Made by a program: the position numbers and the translations under genes. A stretch of 64,000 nt of DNA from positions 62,001 to 126,000 of the forward strand of contig CAVVCQ010000003.1 of the NCBI GenBank assembly GCA_963746805.1. Direction: 5' to 3'. The DNA comes from DATHTC01 sp963746805. GTDB taxonomy: Bacteria > Actinomycetota > Thermoleophilia > Gaiellales > Gaiellaceae. Shown piece after piece: positions 24,134 through 32,192 of the stretch. Position 1 is the first letter of the stretch, and each line of letters starts with the position of its first letter. The notes below the pieces were generated by a model. That model saw only the letters and a program-made list of their open reading frames with translations. It ran no database searches and was not told the origin of the DNA.

Positions 24134-24721
24134 GTGCCGCTCTACGTCCTCGCCCGCCACGCGCACTCCGAGCTCAACCTCGCGCACCGGATCAACGGCG
24201 ACCCGTCGGTGCCGGTCGGGCTCACCGAGCAGGGGCGCGAGGAGGCGGAGCGGCTCGGGCGGCAGCTGGCGAACGTCCCGATCGAGCTGATCGTCCACAC
24301 CCGCTTCGGGCGCACGCGCGAGACCGCGGGGATCGCGCGCGAGGCGTGCCTGCCGGTGCCGACCGAGGAGGAGCCCCTGCTCGACGACGTCGACGTCGGC
24401 GAGCTCGAGGGGCAGACGATCGACGAGTACCGGGCGTGGAAGAACGCGCACACGCGCGCCGACCGCTTCCCGGGCGGCGAGAGCCTCGACGAGACGGCGC
24501 GTCGCTACGCGCGCGCGTTCCGGAAGCTGGCCGAGCGCGACGAGGCGCACATCCTCGTCGTGTGCCACGAGATCCCCGTTCGCTACGCGCTCAACGCGGC
24601 GGGCGGCTCCGACGACCTCGACGGCCCGGCGCACTCGATCCCGAACGCGACCCCGTACCTGTTCGAGCAGGACGCGCTCGTACGCGCCGCCGCGCGTATC
24701 GAGGAGCTCGTCGACCGCTAG
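24134..24721 (+). CDS. histidine phosphatase (phosphoglycerate mutase-like) family protein
   Basis: 195 residues: catalytic His in LARHAHSELN (RHA instead of the usual RHG), phosphate-binding Arg in HTRFGRTRETA, Glu in DVGELEGQ and second His in VVCHEIPVRYAL. It removes phosphate from a small molecule or protein; the substrate is not predictable. GTG 24134 is probably leaderless. Its stop touches the left end of the 162-bp near-palindromic element. Confidence 0.9.
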   Translation: MPLYVLARHAHSELNLAHRINGDPSVPVGLTEQGREEAERLGRQLANVPIELIVHTRFGRTRETAGIAREACLPVPTEEEPLLDDVDVGELEGQTIDEYRAWKNAHTRADRFPGGESLDETARRYARAFRKLAERDEAHILVVCHEIPVRYALNAAGGSDDLDGPAHSIPNATPYLFEQDALVRAAARIEELVDR

Positions 24722-24882
24722 GAGGGCTTGGCGGAATGCCGTTCGTCGTCGGCGTGCGCTGCTTGGTCTGCGGCAAGGACGCAGGGAGCGTCGATAGCAG
24801 CGCTATCGACGCGACCGAGGACGCCGCCCGCAGAGCGAGCAGTGTGCGCCGGCGGCACAACGCGTATTTCGCCAAGCCCTCC
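24721..24882. repeat. 162-bp near-palindromic element with 13-bp terminal inverted repeats
   Basis: Terminal arms GGAGGGCTTGGCG (24721-24733) and CGCCAAGCCCTCC (24870-24882). The left and right halves keep matching inward with mismatches. In the centre lies a perfect 11-bp hairpin (GCGTCGATAGC, loop AGC, 24788-24812), so the whole element can fold into one long stem. It fills the gap between two converging genes. It could be a MITE-like element, an RNA hairpin or an extreme terminator. A 49-codon frame (ATG 24736, containing CLVC) spans it, but I do not think it is a gene. Confidence 0.75.
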
Positions 24883-24885
24883 TGA

Positions 24886-25296
24886 CTAGGCGCGCTCGAG
24901 CACGACCACGGGGATCTCGCGGTCGGTCTTCTGCCGGTAGTCGTCGTACGCCGGCCAGATCTCGGCCATGCGCCGCCAGAGCCGCTCGCGCTCGTCGCCC
25001 TCGGCGGTCCGCGCCCGCGCGCGGAAGCGGTCGGCCTTGACCTGCACGTGTACGTCCGGGTCGGCGCGGAGGTTCAGGTACCAGCTCGGGTGCTGCTTCG
25101 CCCCGCCCCTCGACGCGACGACGACGTAGCGGCCGTCGTCCTCGCCGAAGATCAGGGGCTTGACGCGCTCCTCGCCGGTGCGCCGCCCTGTCGTCGTGAG
25201 GATCAGGATCGGCGCGTCGTTCCGCCACCGGTAGCCGACCTCGCCGTCCGTCTCGAGGTAGCGCCGCACGTGCTCGGCGCCGTAGAGGTCGCTCAT
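24886..25296 (-). CDS. deazaflavin (F420)-dependent nitroreductase family protein
   Basis: 136 residues. The family core is complete: PILILTTTGRRTGEERVKPL, YVVVASRGGAKQHPSWYLNL and ADPDVHVQV. This Ddn-like family binds reduced F420 in actinobacteria and reduces quinones or nitro compounds. ATG 25296. It converges with the phosphatase gene across the palindromic element. Confidence 0.92.
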   Translation of the reverse strand: MSDLYGAEHVRRYLETDGEVGYRWRNDAPILILTTTGRRTGEERVKPLIFGEDDGRYVVVASRGGAKQHPSWYLNLRADPDVHVQVKADRFRARARTAEGDERERLWRRMAEIWPAYDDYRQKTDREIPVVVLERA

Positions 25297-25348
25297 GCCG
25301 TGACTGTAGTCGGCGGAAGACGGCGCCCGTCGCAGCCGTCTCGTGGAC

Positions 25349-26863
25349 ATGCGCCGCGCCGCCCTCGTTGCGGTCGCCTGTGCCGCGATCGCCGCCATGC
25401 CCACCTCGGCCGTAGCGCGCACGGACGCCGACCCACTCGCGGTCACGGCGGTCGAGCCGCTCGTCGGCGGCAAGGTCGCCGTCGAGCGCGTGGCCGCCGG
25501 CGACGCCGGCCAGGACGAGCGCTGGCGCGTCAACCTGGACGTCTGGGTTCGCAACTCGGGGACGGCGACCGTCAAGCTGACGCGTGTCGTCGTCGGCTAC
25601 CCCGGCGCGCCGGTGACGGTGACCGAGACGGCGTACGCCCTGACGATCGAGCCGGGGAAGTCCGCCAAGATCCAGGTCCCGGAGAACCGTGTGCTGCCGT
25701 TCCCGGTCGCGCCGTCGATCTCCGTCCGGCTCGAGTTCGACCGGCAGACGCTCTTCGTCAACCGCGCGCTGGCCGAGCATCGCAACCCGGTGGCCGGCGG
25801 CGCCTACCTGTTCCCGGGCAAGCGCGCGGATCTCCTCGACGGCTGGTACTGGACGGACGGGCAGAGCCACATCCCGGGGTCGAACCACCGCTCCTCCTCC
25901 TCGCAGCGCTTCGCCTACGACTTCGTGGTCCGCCGCTGGGACGGCAAGCAGTGGACGAGCCGAAGGGCCGGCGCGAAGGGCAACCGCAACGAGAACAGCC
26001 TGATCTGGGGCCTCCCGGTCCACGCGATGGCGGACGGCTGGATCCTCCGCTGCGGCCGCTCGAAGGCGGACAACGAGCCGGGCGAGAAGACCTCCGGCGC
26101 CGGGAACTTCCTCCGCATCGTCCACGCGACCGGCGAGGTCGCGCTGTACGCGCACATGCGCAAGGACTCGATCCCGGCCAAGCTGTGCCCGAAGCCCGGC
26201 GTCAACGCGACGGAGACGACGGCAGTCCGCGTGGAAGCCGGCCAGATGCTCGGCCGCGTCGGCAACACCGGCCAGTCGAGCGGGCCACACCTCCACGTCC
26301 ACGTCGACACGACCGGCGAGGACGGCGGGCAGGGTCGCCCGCTCCACTTCCGGAACATCCGCACGCGCTTCGCCGGCGTCGACTGGGACGAGTCGCCGCC
26401 GTGCGACCTGCGCAACCGCTCGTTCGCCGTCGCGAAGGCGGCCTCCGCGAGCTGGCGGCAGCTGATCGAGCCGCTGTGGCCGTCCGGCGCGGGCGAGCTG
26501 ACGAAGTTCGGCCTGCGCGAGACGTGCTTCCAGGACTACGGCGACGGGGCGGTCGCCTCCGGCTACAAGCCGGTCTGGTTCGACGGCTACGACGTCGGCG
26601 GCAAGGCGTACGTGAACGTCGTCTTCCGGCCAGGCGGCGGCGACTGGGTGCTGCGCAACGGACTGACGAGCGACCGCCTACCAGTCACAGGTCACGGACT
26701 GGGACGCGAAGGGCTACCGACTGACGCACGTCGAGAGCTACCGCTCCGGCGACGCGATCCGGTACGCCTTCATCGCCGAGAAGCGTCGCGCCCGAACGGA
26801 CGCGGATCGCCGCCTACCACGCGCGCACCGCGGCGCAGCACCAGCAGCTCGCGAACCAGCTGA
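25349..26863 (+). CDS. exported M23 metallopeptidase, reading frame lost near its C-terminal repeats
   Basis: Start ATG 25349 (GTG 25343 also possible). Signal peptide MRRAALVAVACAAIAAMP with cleavage after AVA. LytM/M23 peptidase domain at about residues 180-330: FAYDFVV, ALYAHM and SGPHLHVHV carry the zinc and catalytic residues. It cuts peptidoglycan cross-bridges outside the membrane. After the peptidase comes a repeat region (DGYDVGGKAYVNVVFRPGG). From about 26678 the repeat continues in other frames, so the residues read from there to the stop at 26863 are out of frame. See the fragment at 26815. Confidence 0.8.
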   Translation: MRRAALVAVACAAIAAMPTSAVARTDADPLAVTAVEPLVGGKVAVERVAAGDAGQDERWRVNLDVWVRNSGTATVKLTRVVVGYPGAPVTVTETAYALTIEPGKSAKIQVPENRVLPFPVAPSISVRLEFDRQTLFVNRALAEHRNPVAGGAYLFPGKRADLLDGWYWTDGQSHIPGSNHRSSSSQRFAYDFVVRRWDGKQWTSRRAGAKGNRNENSLIWGLPVHAMADGWILRCGRSKADNEPGEKTSGAGNFLRIVHATGEVALYAHMRKDSIPAKLCPKPGVNATETTAVRVEAGQMLGRVGNTGQSSGPHLHVHVDTTGEDGGQGRPLHFRNIRTRFAGVDWDESPPCDLRNRSFAVAKAASASWRQLIEPLWPSGAGELTKFGLRETCFQDYGDGAVASGYKPVWFDGYDVGGKAYVNVVFRPGGGDWVLRNGLTSDRLPVTGHGLGREGLPTDARRELPLRRRDPVRLHRREASRPNGRGSPPTTRAPRRSTSSSRTS

Positions 26864-27246
26864 AGGCGCAGGGCTATGCGCCCCTGGCCGTCTCGGTCGT
26901 CTCGTTGCAGGGCAAGCTCTCGTACACCGCGCTGTGGCAGTCGCACGCGGCGGGCGGCTGGCTGCTCGCCTCGACGATCGAGCGCGACGACTACCAGCAC
27001 TGGGTCGAGGTGAACCACGCCGCCAGGCGCGAGCTCGCGTACGTGAACGCGTACAACCACGACGGCAAGGTCTGGTTCTCGGCGGTCGTCACCCCGCAGG
27101 CGTCGATCCGGGCGGCGCGCCACGACCTCGGCGCCGACGCGCTCGGGTCGACCTGGCGCGACTTCACGGGCAAGGGCCTCCGGACGCAGGCGATCACGGG
27201 CTACCGGACGGGCGACACGCATCGATTCGCGGCGCTCTGGCGCTGA
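26815..27246 (+). pseudogene. C-terminal repeats of the M23 peptidase in a shifted frame
   Basis: Reads YHARTAAQHQQLANQLKAQG then SYTALWQSHAAGGWLL and ends FAALWR, i.e. tandem repeats of the type GYR..V..Y..G...YAALW found behind secreted hydrolases. The preceding repeat (YQSQVTDWDAKGYRLTHV, 26679-26814) is in yet another frame. The shifts occur at 26678 and 26814, each one extra base just before a TAC codon, at the same point of the repeat. Either two natural mutations or sequence errors; the intact protein would end at 27246. Confidence 0.7.
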
Positions 27247-27262
27247 CCTGAGAGGAGGGAAC

Positions 27263-27571
27263 ATGCTCGAGTTTGCGAACGGCAGGATCGATTTCCCGAG
27301 CAGGGTGGACTTCGGCCCGCAGCAGGACGATCAGACGCACAGCTTCGGCACGCCGGTCCGCACTTTCGCGGTGATCGTCACGGGCCACGAGCTCAAGTAC
27401 GACAGCGACGATCACCACTTCAAGATCGGGACGGTCAACGTCGAGGGCGCCCTCGTCGATCCGACCACGATCAACGTGACCTGCACGCTCGGTCTTCGCG
27501 ACAAGAGCGACTTCGACGATTCGTACTCCGGCTTCGTGGCGTACGCCGTCGTCGTGGACACGGAGGCGTAG
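27263..27571 (+). CDS. unknown single-domain protein (YDSDDHHFKIGT domain)
   Basis: 102 residues, ATG 27263 with GAGAGGAGGG 4-13 nt upstream, an excellent ribosome site. Its whole length aligns with the first ~103 residues of the next protein: FGPQ, a GHELKYDSDDHHFKIGT block and LGLRDKSDFDDSYSGFVAYAV. The alternating pattern suggests an all-beta fold, vaguely like H-type lectins. The invariant Asp/His cluster could bind metal. No signal peptide. Not a family I can name. First gene of a tight three-gene set. Confidence 0.75.
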   Translation: MLEFANGRIDFPSRVDFGPQQDDQTHSFGTPVRTFAVIVTGHELKYDSDDHHFKIGTVNVEGALVDPTTINVTCTLGLRDKSDFDDSYSGFVAYAVVVDTEA

Positions 27572-27575
27572 GGCG

Positions 27576-28553
27576 ATGCTCGAGGTCGTCACCAGCCAGA
27601 TCGTCTTCCCGCCCCGCTCGGGCTTCGGGCCGCAGGTGCTCGACGAGTCGCAGGCGTTCGCCAACCCGATCCAGAGCTTCACCGTCGGGCTGACCGGCTT
27701 CGAGCTGCGCTACGACAGCGACGATCATCACTTCAAGATCGGCACGATCGACCTACGCGGCACGCTGCTGGACCCCAGCACGGTGGAGGTCGGCTGCACG
27801 CTGGGGCTGCGCGACAAGAGCTCCGACTGGGACGATTCCTACTCGGGATTCGTCTCCTACGCGATCCTGGCGCGCACGGAAGCGCGACCGGAGCCGCCGC
27901 TCACCGAGCTGTCGGGCTACGTGCTGAGCGTCCGGACGTCGGGCTCGGGACGAGCACGCGAGCTGCTGATCCGGCTCTACGTGCCGATCGAGGAGCGGGT
28001 CGTCGAGTTGACCTTCCCGCTGACCGAGCCCGAGCCGCAGGACCTGATCCTGACGGCACTCCTGCGCGACGCCCTCGCGCAGGGGCTGCCGGTGACCTGC
28101 TTCGCGCTTCCGCTCGGCCGGACGAGCTTCACGCTCCGGCACGTCGAGGTCAGGACTCGCGGCACCTATCACCAGGCGAGCTGGATCGTGAGCGGTGGTG
28201 ACCTCGAGGACACGGGCGACAAGCCGACCGGCGTCGTCACCGGTGTGCTGGAGCGAGTGGCCGTGTCGGGCTTCGGCGTGATCAAGGGCTCGAACGAGGA
28301 TCTGCCCGACGTCGCGCGCGTGACGTTGCTCCCGGACGACGCGCCGACGGACGAGACCGTCGAGCTCTTCCTGGCGCTGCAGCGCCCGGACCTGCAGACC
28401 AACGTCTCGATCCTGCTGATGCTGTTCCAGGCGCACCGCGAAGAGCGCCCGGTCACGCTCGGCTTCTATCTCGAGCCGCTGCGGCGCGGCGATGATCCGC
28501 CCGTTCGCTGGATCCAACACGCCGAGCTGGGCCGCGTGCCCGACGTCGGCTGA
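27576..28553 (+). CDS. unknown protein: YDSDDHHFKIGT domain plus two related beta-rich repeats
   Basis: 325 residues, ATG 4 nt after the previous stop. Residues 1-~103 repeat the upstream protein (over half identical). Residues ~108-205 (LSGYVLSVRTSGSGRARELLI...) and ~217-320 (VTGVLERVAVSGFGVIKGSN...) look like two copies of one beta-rich domain, each ending in a charged strand (RHVEVRT, QHAELGR). No signal peptide or membrane helix. Function unknown; the genes on both sides suggest a complex with the phosphatase-superfamily enzyme. Confidence 0.75.
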   Translation: MLEVVTSQIVFPPRSGFGPQVLDESQAFANPIQSFTVGLTGFELRYDSDDHHFKIGTIDLRGTLLDPSTVEVGCTLGLRDKSSDWDDSYSGFVSYAILARTEARPEPPLTELSGYVLSVRTSGSGRARELLIRLYVPIEERVVELTFPLTEPEPQDLILTALLRDALAQGLPVTCFALPLGRTSFTLRHVEVRTRGTYHQASWIVSGGDLEDTGDKPTGVVTGVLERVAVSGFGVIKGSNEDLPDVARVTLLPDDAPTDETVELFLALQRPDLQTNVSILLMLFQAHREERPVTLGFYLEPLRRGDDPPVRWIQHAELGRVPDVG

Positions 28554-28556
28554 GCC

Positions 28557-30356
28557 ATGGCTGAACCGGACCGCAGGGCCGTGATCTTCGCCCTCGATGG
28601 GCTGAAGGCAGGGATCTTCGAGCAGTACGCGCTGGAAGGCGTCGGGACGGCGCCGCCCGACAGCTTCCTGCGCCGCCTTGCGCGCGCGCCGGCGCAGGGC
28701 GGCTTTTCCTCCGTCTCGGTCGAGCAGGCGAGCACGATCTTCCCGTCGTTCACCTTCCCGGGCTGGGCCGCGTGCTTCACCGGGACCTTCCCGGATCGCA
28801 ACGGCATCGTCGGGAACGGCGCCTTCTACCGCGACCTCGACGTCGACCGGCAGTACGACGAGTTCTCCGTCTTCAGCGGCGACGAGGCACGGTTCGTCTA
28901 CGGCTGGGACTGGAACTACTCGAAGTTCCCCGAGATCGGCTGCGAGATCCTGCTGAACCTGACCGAGCCGTGGCTCCTCCCTGACCTGCTTCGGATCGTG
29001 ATCGACGGCTTCGACGACGCCCGTGTCTGGATCCTCAAGCCGCCGTGTTGGCTCGCGCACCCCGGGTTCTGGAAGCCGCTCTGGCCGCATCGCGAGTCGT
29101 TCCTCAACTTCCACGCGAGCGGCGGGGTGCAGAACGACGACATCCAGACGCCCACGCTGTACGACTACGCGCACGAGCACGGGCTCTCGACCTTCAACGT
29201 CCACCAGTTCTACAACCGGTCGCTGAACCAGGCCGGGAGCTGGGACGAGGTGTACGACGGCGACCTGGACAACATCGACGATTCGTGGGGACGGCCCGCG
29301 TTCCAGGACGTGCGCGATTTCAAGCTGCCGGACCCGGACGACAATCGCCTGTTCGATCGGCGTGCGTTCAACAAGGCGCGGGCCTTCCTGCAGTCCAACG
29401 GGCTGCCCAGCGTCTTCACGGTGTACGCCGCCGCCATCGACGGCGATTCGCACAAGTTCAGAGACCACGGATTCAACGGCGTGGACGCCACGCAGTTCGC
29501 GGGGCTGCAGTTCCTGGACGGCGAGATCACGCGCTTCGTGTCACAGCTCGAGCAGCAGCACCCGGAGATCTACGAGAAGACGCTGTTCTTCCTGATCGCG
29601 GACCACGGTCACACCGAGAACGAGGCGGGGAGGAAGATCGACCTCGGCACGCTGCGCTTCCCGGGCGAGAGCACGCCCGGCGATCTCTTCCGGGTGAAGG
29701 AGAACGGCTTCATGGCGCACCTGTACCTGCGGGCCGGCGACTGGAGGGACATCCCGACTTCGGCGCAGATCGACGCCTTCATGACGGAGACGCTGCCGTT
29801 CGCCACCCATCACTCGGGCAGTCGCCCGTTGGTCGACGACGTCCTGCTCTTCGTCACGCGCGACCGGCGCGTCTTCCGCAACTGGGACGGCACCGCCTGG
29901 GAGGTCTTTCCACTGAGCGAGCTGAACGACGACGAGTTCGGGTTCGTCGACGCCCGGCACCGCATCGGTCGCCTGCTGCACACGTTCCGCGCCGGCGACG
30001 TGATCCTGGTGCGCGGTCGGAGCGACCTGCCCGGCAAGAACCTCGGCTTCACCGGAAGCCAGTCCACGCACGGCAGCCTGTTCCCGGAGGACTCGTTGGT
30101 GCCCTTCTACGTGTGGGGCGAGCCGCTCAACGTCAAACGCGGCGCGGAAGGCGCGGTCCGGATCAAGGCGGCCTCCATCGTCGACCTCGCGGCGACCGTG
30201 ATGAGTTGGCTCCACATCTACCGGCCACACGCGGGGCAGCTGGACGGCAAGCCGCTGTTCGACGAGGACCTGAACGTCAACCTCGAGGACTTCGAGGTGC
30301 TCGAGGAGGATCGCATCGCTCCGGCCTTCGAGATCCTGTTCGGCCGCAGGGTCTAG
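28557..30356 (+). CDS. alkaline phosphatase superfamily enzyme (phosphodiesterase/nucleotide pyrophosphatase type)
   Basis: 599 residues, ATG 3 nt after the previous stop. Metal and catalytic residues of the superfamily are visible: Asp14 in IFALDG, Thr66 nucleophile in FPSFTFPGW, Asp in AAAIDGDSHKF, the pair IADHGHTE and a later His in STHGSLFPED. It hydrolyses phosphate mono- or diesters. Long insertions between residues ~100-300 differ from the better known NPP enzymes. No signal peptide, so unlike most relatives it appears cytoplasmic. Tightly linked to the two upstream beta-domain proteins. Confidence 0.85.
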   Translation: MAEPDRRAVIFALDGLKAGIFEQYALEGVGTAPPDSFLRRLARAPAQGGFSSVSVEQASTIFPSFTFPGWAACFTGTFPDRNGIVGNGAFYRDLDVDRQYDEFSVFSGDEARFVYGWDWNYSKFPEIGCEILLNLTEPWLLPDLLRIVIDGFDDARVWILKPPCWLAHPGFWKPLWPHRESFLNFHASGGVQNDDIQTPTLYDYAHEHGLSTFNVHQFYNRSLNQAGSWDEVYDGDLDNIDDSWGRPAFQDVRDFKLPDPDDNRLFDRRAFNKARAFLQSNGLPSVFTVYAAAIDGDSHKFRDHGFNGVDATQFAGLQFLDGEITRFVSQLEQQHPEIYEKTLFFLIADHGHTENEAGRKIDLGTLRFPGESTPGDLFRVKENGFMAHLYLRAGDWRDIPTSAQIDAFMTETLPFATHHSGSRPLVDDVLLFVTRDRRVFRNWDGTAWEVFPLSELNDDEFGFVDARHRIGRLLHTFRAGDVILVRGRSDLPGKNLGFTGSQSTHGSLFPEDSLVPFYVWGEPLNVKRGAEGAVRIKAASIVDLAATVMSWLHIYRPHAGQLDGKPLFDEDLNVNLEDFEVLEEDRIAPAFEILFGRRV

Positions 30357-30367
30357 CCTCCCCGGCG

Positions 30368-31084
30368 ATGGAGGCCGCGCTGACCGCCTGGTTCCGCGAC
30401 CACGGCCGCGTCCTTCCGTGGCGGCGGACGCGCGACCCGTACGCGATCCTCGTCTCGGAGGTGATGCTGCAGCAGACGCAGGTCGCGCGCGTCGTGCCGC
30501 GGTGGGTCGAGTGGATGGAGCGCTGGGCGGACGTCGAGTCGCTCGCGGCCGCCTCGCCCGCCGACGTGATCCGCGCCTGGCAGGGCCTCGGGTACAACCG
30601 CCGCGCGCTCAACCTGCACCGGGCCGCCTGCGCCGTCGCCGAGTCCGGCTGGCCGGACGACCTCACCGAGCTGCCCGGCGTCGGCCGCTACACCGCGGAC
30701 GCGATCCGCAACCAGGCGTTCGGCGAGGACCTGCTCCCGGTCGACGCGAACGTCCGGCGGATCCTCGACCGCACTGGGGCGGCCTTTTCGGGCGCGTCCC
30801 TGCAAGCGCTGTTCGACCTGGGCGCCACCGTCTGCCTCGCGCGCATCCCCCGCTGCGGCGCGTGCCCGCTCGCGGGCGAGTGCCCGTCGCGAGGCATGCG
30901 CTTCGAGCCGGCTCGAAAGCAGGGGCCGCTCGAGGGGTCGTTCCGGCAGCGCCGGGCGCGGACGCTCGGCCTCGTCGCCGACAGCCCACGACCGCTCGCC
31001 GAGCTCGACGAGGAAGCGCTCCGCTCGCTCGAGCGGGACGGGCTGGTGGTCGTCGAGGGCGCCGTCGCCGCCCTCCCGGCATAG
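30368..31084 (+). CDS. mutY: A/G-specific adenine glycosylase (short MutY)
   Basis: 238 residues: LPWRRTRDPYAILVSEVMLQQTQ with the catalytic Glu, helix-hairpin-helix ELPGVGRYTADAI, catalytic Asp in LPVDANVRRIL and the 4Fe-4S pattern C-x6-C-x2-C-x5-C (CLARIPRCGACPLAGEC). It removes adenine mispaired with 8-oxoguanine. The C-terminal MutT-like domain of E. coli MutY is absent, as in many actinobacteria. ATG 30368, 11 nt after the phosphatase gene, so possibly co-transcribed. Confidence 0.93.
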   Translation: MEAALTAWFRDHGRVLPWRRTRDPYAILVSEVMLQQTQVARVVPRWVEWMERWADVESLAAASPADVIRAWQGLGYNRRALNLHRAACAVAESGWPDDLTELPGVGRYTADAIRNQAFGEDLLPVDANVRRILDRTGAAFSGASLQALFDLGATVCLARIPRCGACPLAGECPSRGMRFEPARKQGPLEGSFRQRRARTLGLVADSPRPLAELDEEALRSLERDGLVVVEGAVAALPA

Positions 31085-31125
31085 CGTGTGCGCTCAAGGA
31101 CAAGCGCTTTGGTGCCGATCCTTCC

Positions 31126-31716
31126 ATGGATATGACCGAATGGTTCGAGCCTGCCCTGGAGGCGGAGCCGCTCACGCCGCTCGTGGCGGTGCACTTCCGG
31201 CTGACCAGCCCCGCGTTCGCCGACCTCGGGCGGCTGCCCGAGCGCTTCGGCACGCTGGGCGCGAATGTCTCACCGCCGCTCGCCTGGTCGGAGCCGCCGA
31301 TGGCGGCGCGGGAGCTCGCGGTCGTGCTCGAGGAGCGCTCGGGCGTGCGGTGGCTGAACGACGCGTTCGCGTTCGCGGAGGGCACCGACCCCACCACGCG
31401 CTGGCTCGGCTGGGGCTTGCCCGCCGCGGGCGGCCACCTCGCCGAGGACGAGCAACCGCCGATCCTCGGCACGAACGAGCTGGGGGAGGTCGGTTACAGC
31501 GGGCCCGACGCGGCGCGGACAACCGGCCTCGGGTCGCGCGTCACGCGCGCCGTCCGCTTCTCCGTGCTCGCGCTCGACGCTCCCATCGTCCTCGCGTCCG
31601 GCGCCGACCGTGCCGCGTTCGACGCCCAGATCCAGGGCCACGTGGTCGCGACCGCGACGATGCTCGCGCGCTACGAGCGCGACACCGGCCTGAGGGCGAT
31701 CCTCCGCCGGCGCTAG
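31126..31716 (+). CDS. PEBP (YbhB/YbcL) family protein
   Basis: 196 residues with the phosphatidylethanolamine-binding-protein fold: FRLTSPAFADLGRLPERF, NVSPPLAWSEPP and YSGPDAARTTGLGS-like ligand-loop region. Known relatives are anion or ligand binders of unclear role. An extra N-terminal stretch precedes the fold. ATG 31126, with another in-frame ATG two codons later. Its stop shares the tetranucleotide CTAG with the stop of converging ispF. Confidence 0.82.
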   Translation: MDMTEWFEPALEAEPLTPLVAVHFRLTSPAFADLGRLPERFGTLGANVSPPLAWSEPPMAARELAVVLEERSGVRWLNDAFAFAEGTDPTTRWLGWGLPAAGGHLAEDEQPPILGTNELGEVGYSGPDAARTTGLGSRVTRAVRFSVLALDAPIVLASGADRAAFDAQIQGHVVATATMLARYERDTGLRAILRRR

Positions 31717-32192
31717 CGCCGCAGCAGCGCGACGGCCTGCGCGGCGAGGCCCTCGCCGCGACCCGTGAAGCCGAGGCCGTCCGTGGTCGTCGCGCGCACG
31801 GCTACGAGCTCGGCGTCGACGCCGAGCGCACCCGCGAGAGCGTCGCGCATGTCGAGCCGGTGCGGCGCGACCCGCGGCTCCTCCCCGATCAGCACGCAGT
31901 CGGCGTTCGCGAGCTCCCAGCCGACCTCGCGCACGGACGCCCACGCGGTCGAGAGCAGGTCGAGCGACGAGGCGCCCCGCCAACGTTCGTCGCCGGAAGG
32001 GAACATCGCGCCGATGTCGGCGAGCCCGGCCGCACCGAGGACGGCGTCCGTGAGCGCGTGCGCGAGGACGTCGCCGTCGGAGTGGCCGGCGAGCCCCCTG
32101 TCGAACGGGACGCGAACGCCACCGAGGACGAGCGGCACGCCGTCGGCGAGCGCGTGGGCGTCGAAGCCGGTGCCGACCCGATACTCAGCCAC
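31713..32192 (-). CDS. ispF: 2-C-methyl-D-erythritol 2,4-cyclodiphosphate synthase
   Basis: 159 residues: GTGFDAHAL (zinc ligands), GHSDGDVLAHALTDAVLGA, DIGAMFP and TTTDGLGFTGRGEGLAAQA are the standard IspF motifs. It makes the cyclic diphosphate in the MEP isoprenoid pathway. GTG 32192 overlaps the HAD gene by 8 nt. Last gene of carD-ispD-HAD-ispF. Confidence 0.97.
   Translation of the reverse strand: MAEYRVGTGFDAHALADGVPLVLGGVRVPFDRGLAGHSDGDVLAHALTDAVLGAAGLADIGAMFPSGDERWRGASSLDLLSTAWASVREVGWELANADCVLIGEEPRVAPHRLDMRDALAGALGVDAELVAVRATTTDGLGFTGRGEGLAAQAVALLRR

Noticed and set aside
24736..24885. 49-codon frame with CLVC motif (MPFVVGV...)
   Set aside because: It lies wholly inside the 162-bp palindromic element and its codons are forced by the inverted repeat; both strands give such frames.
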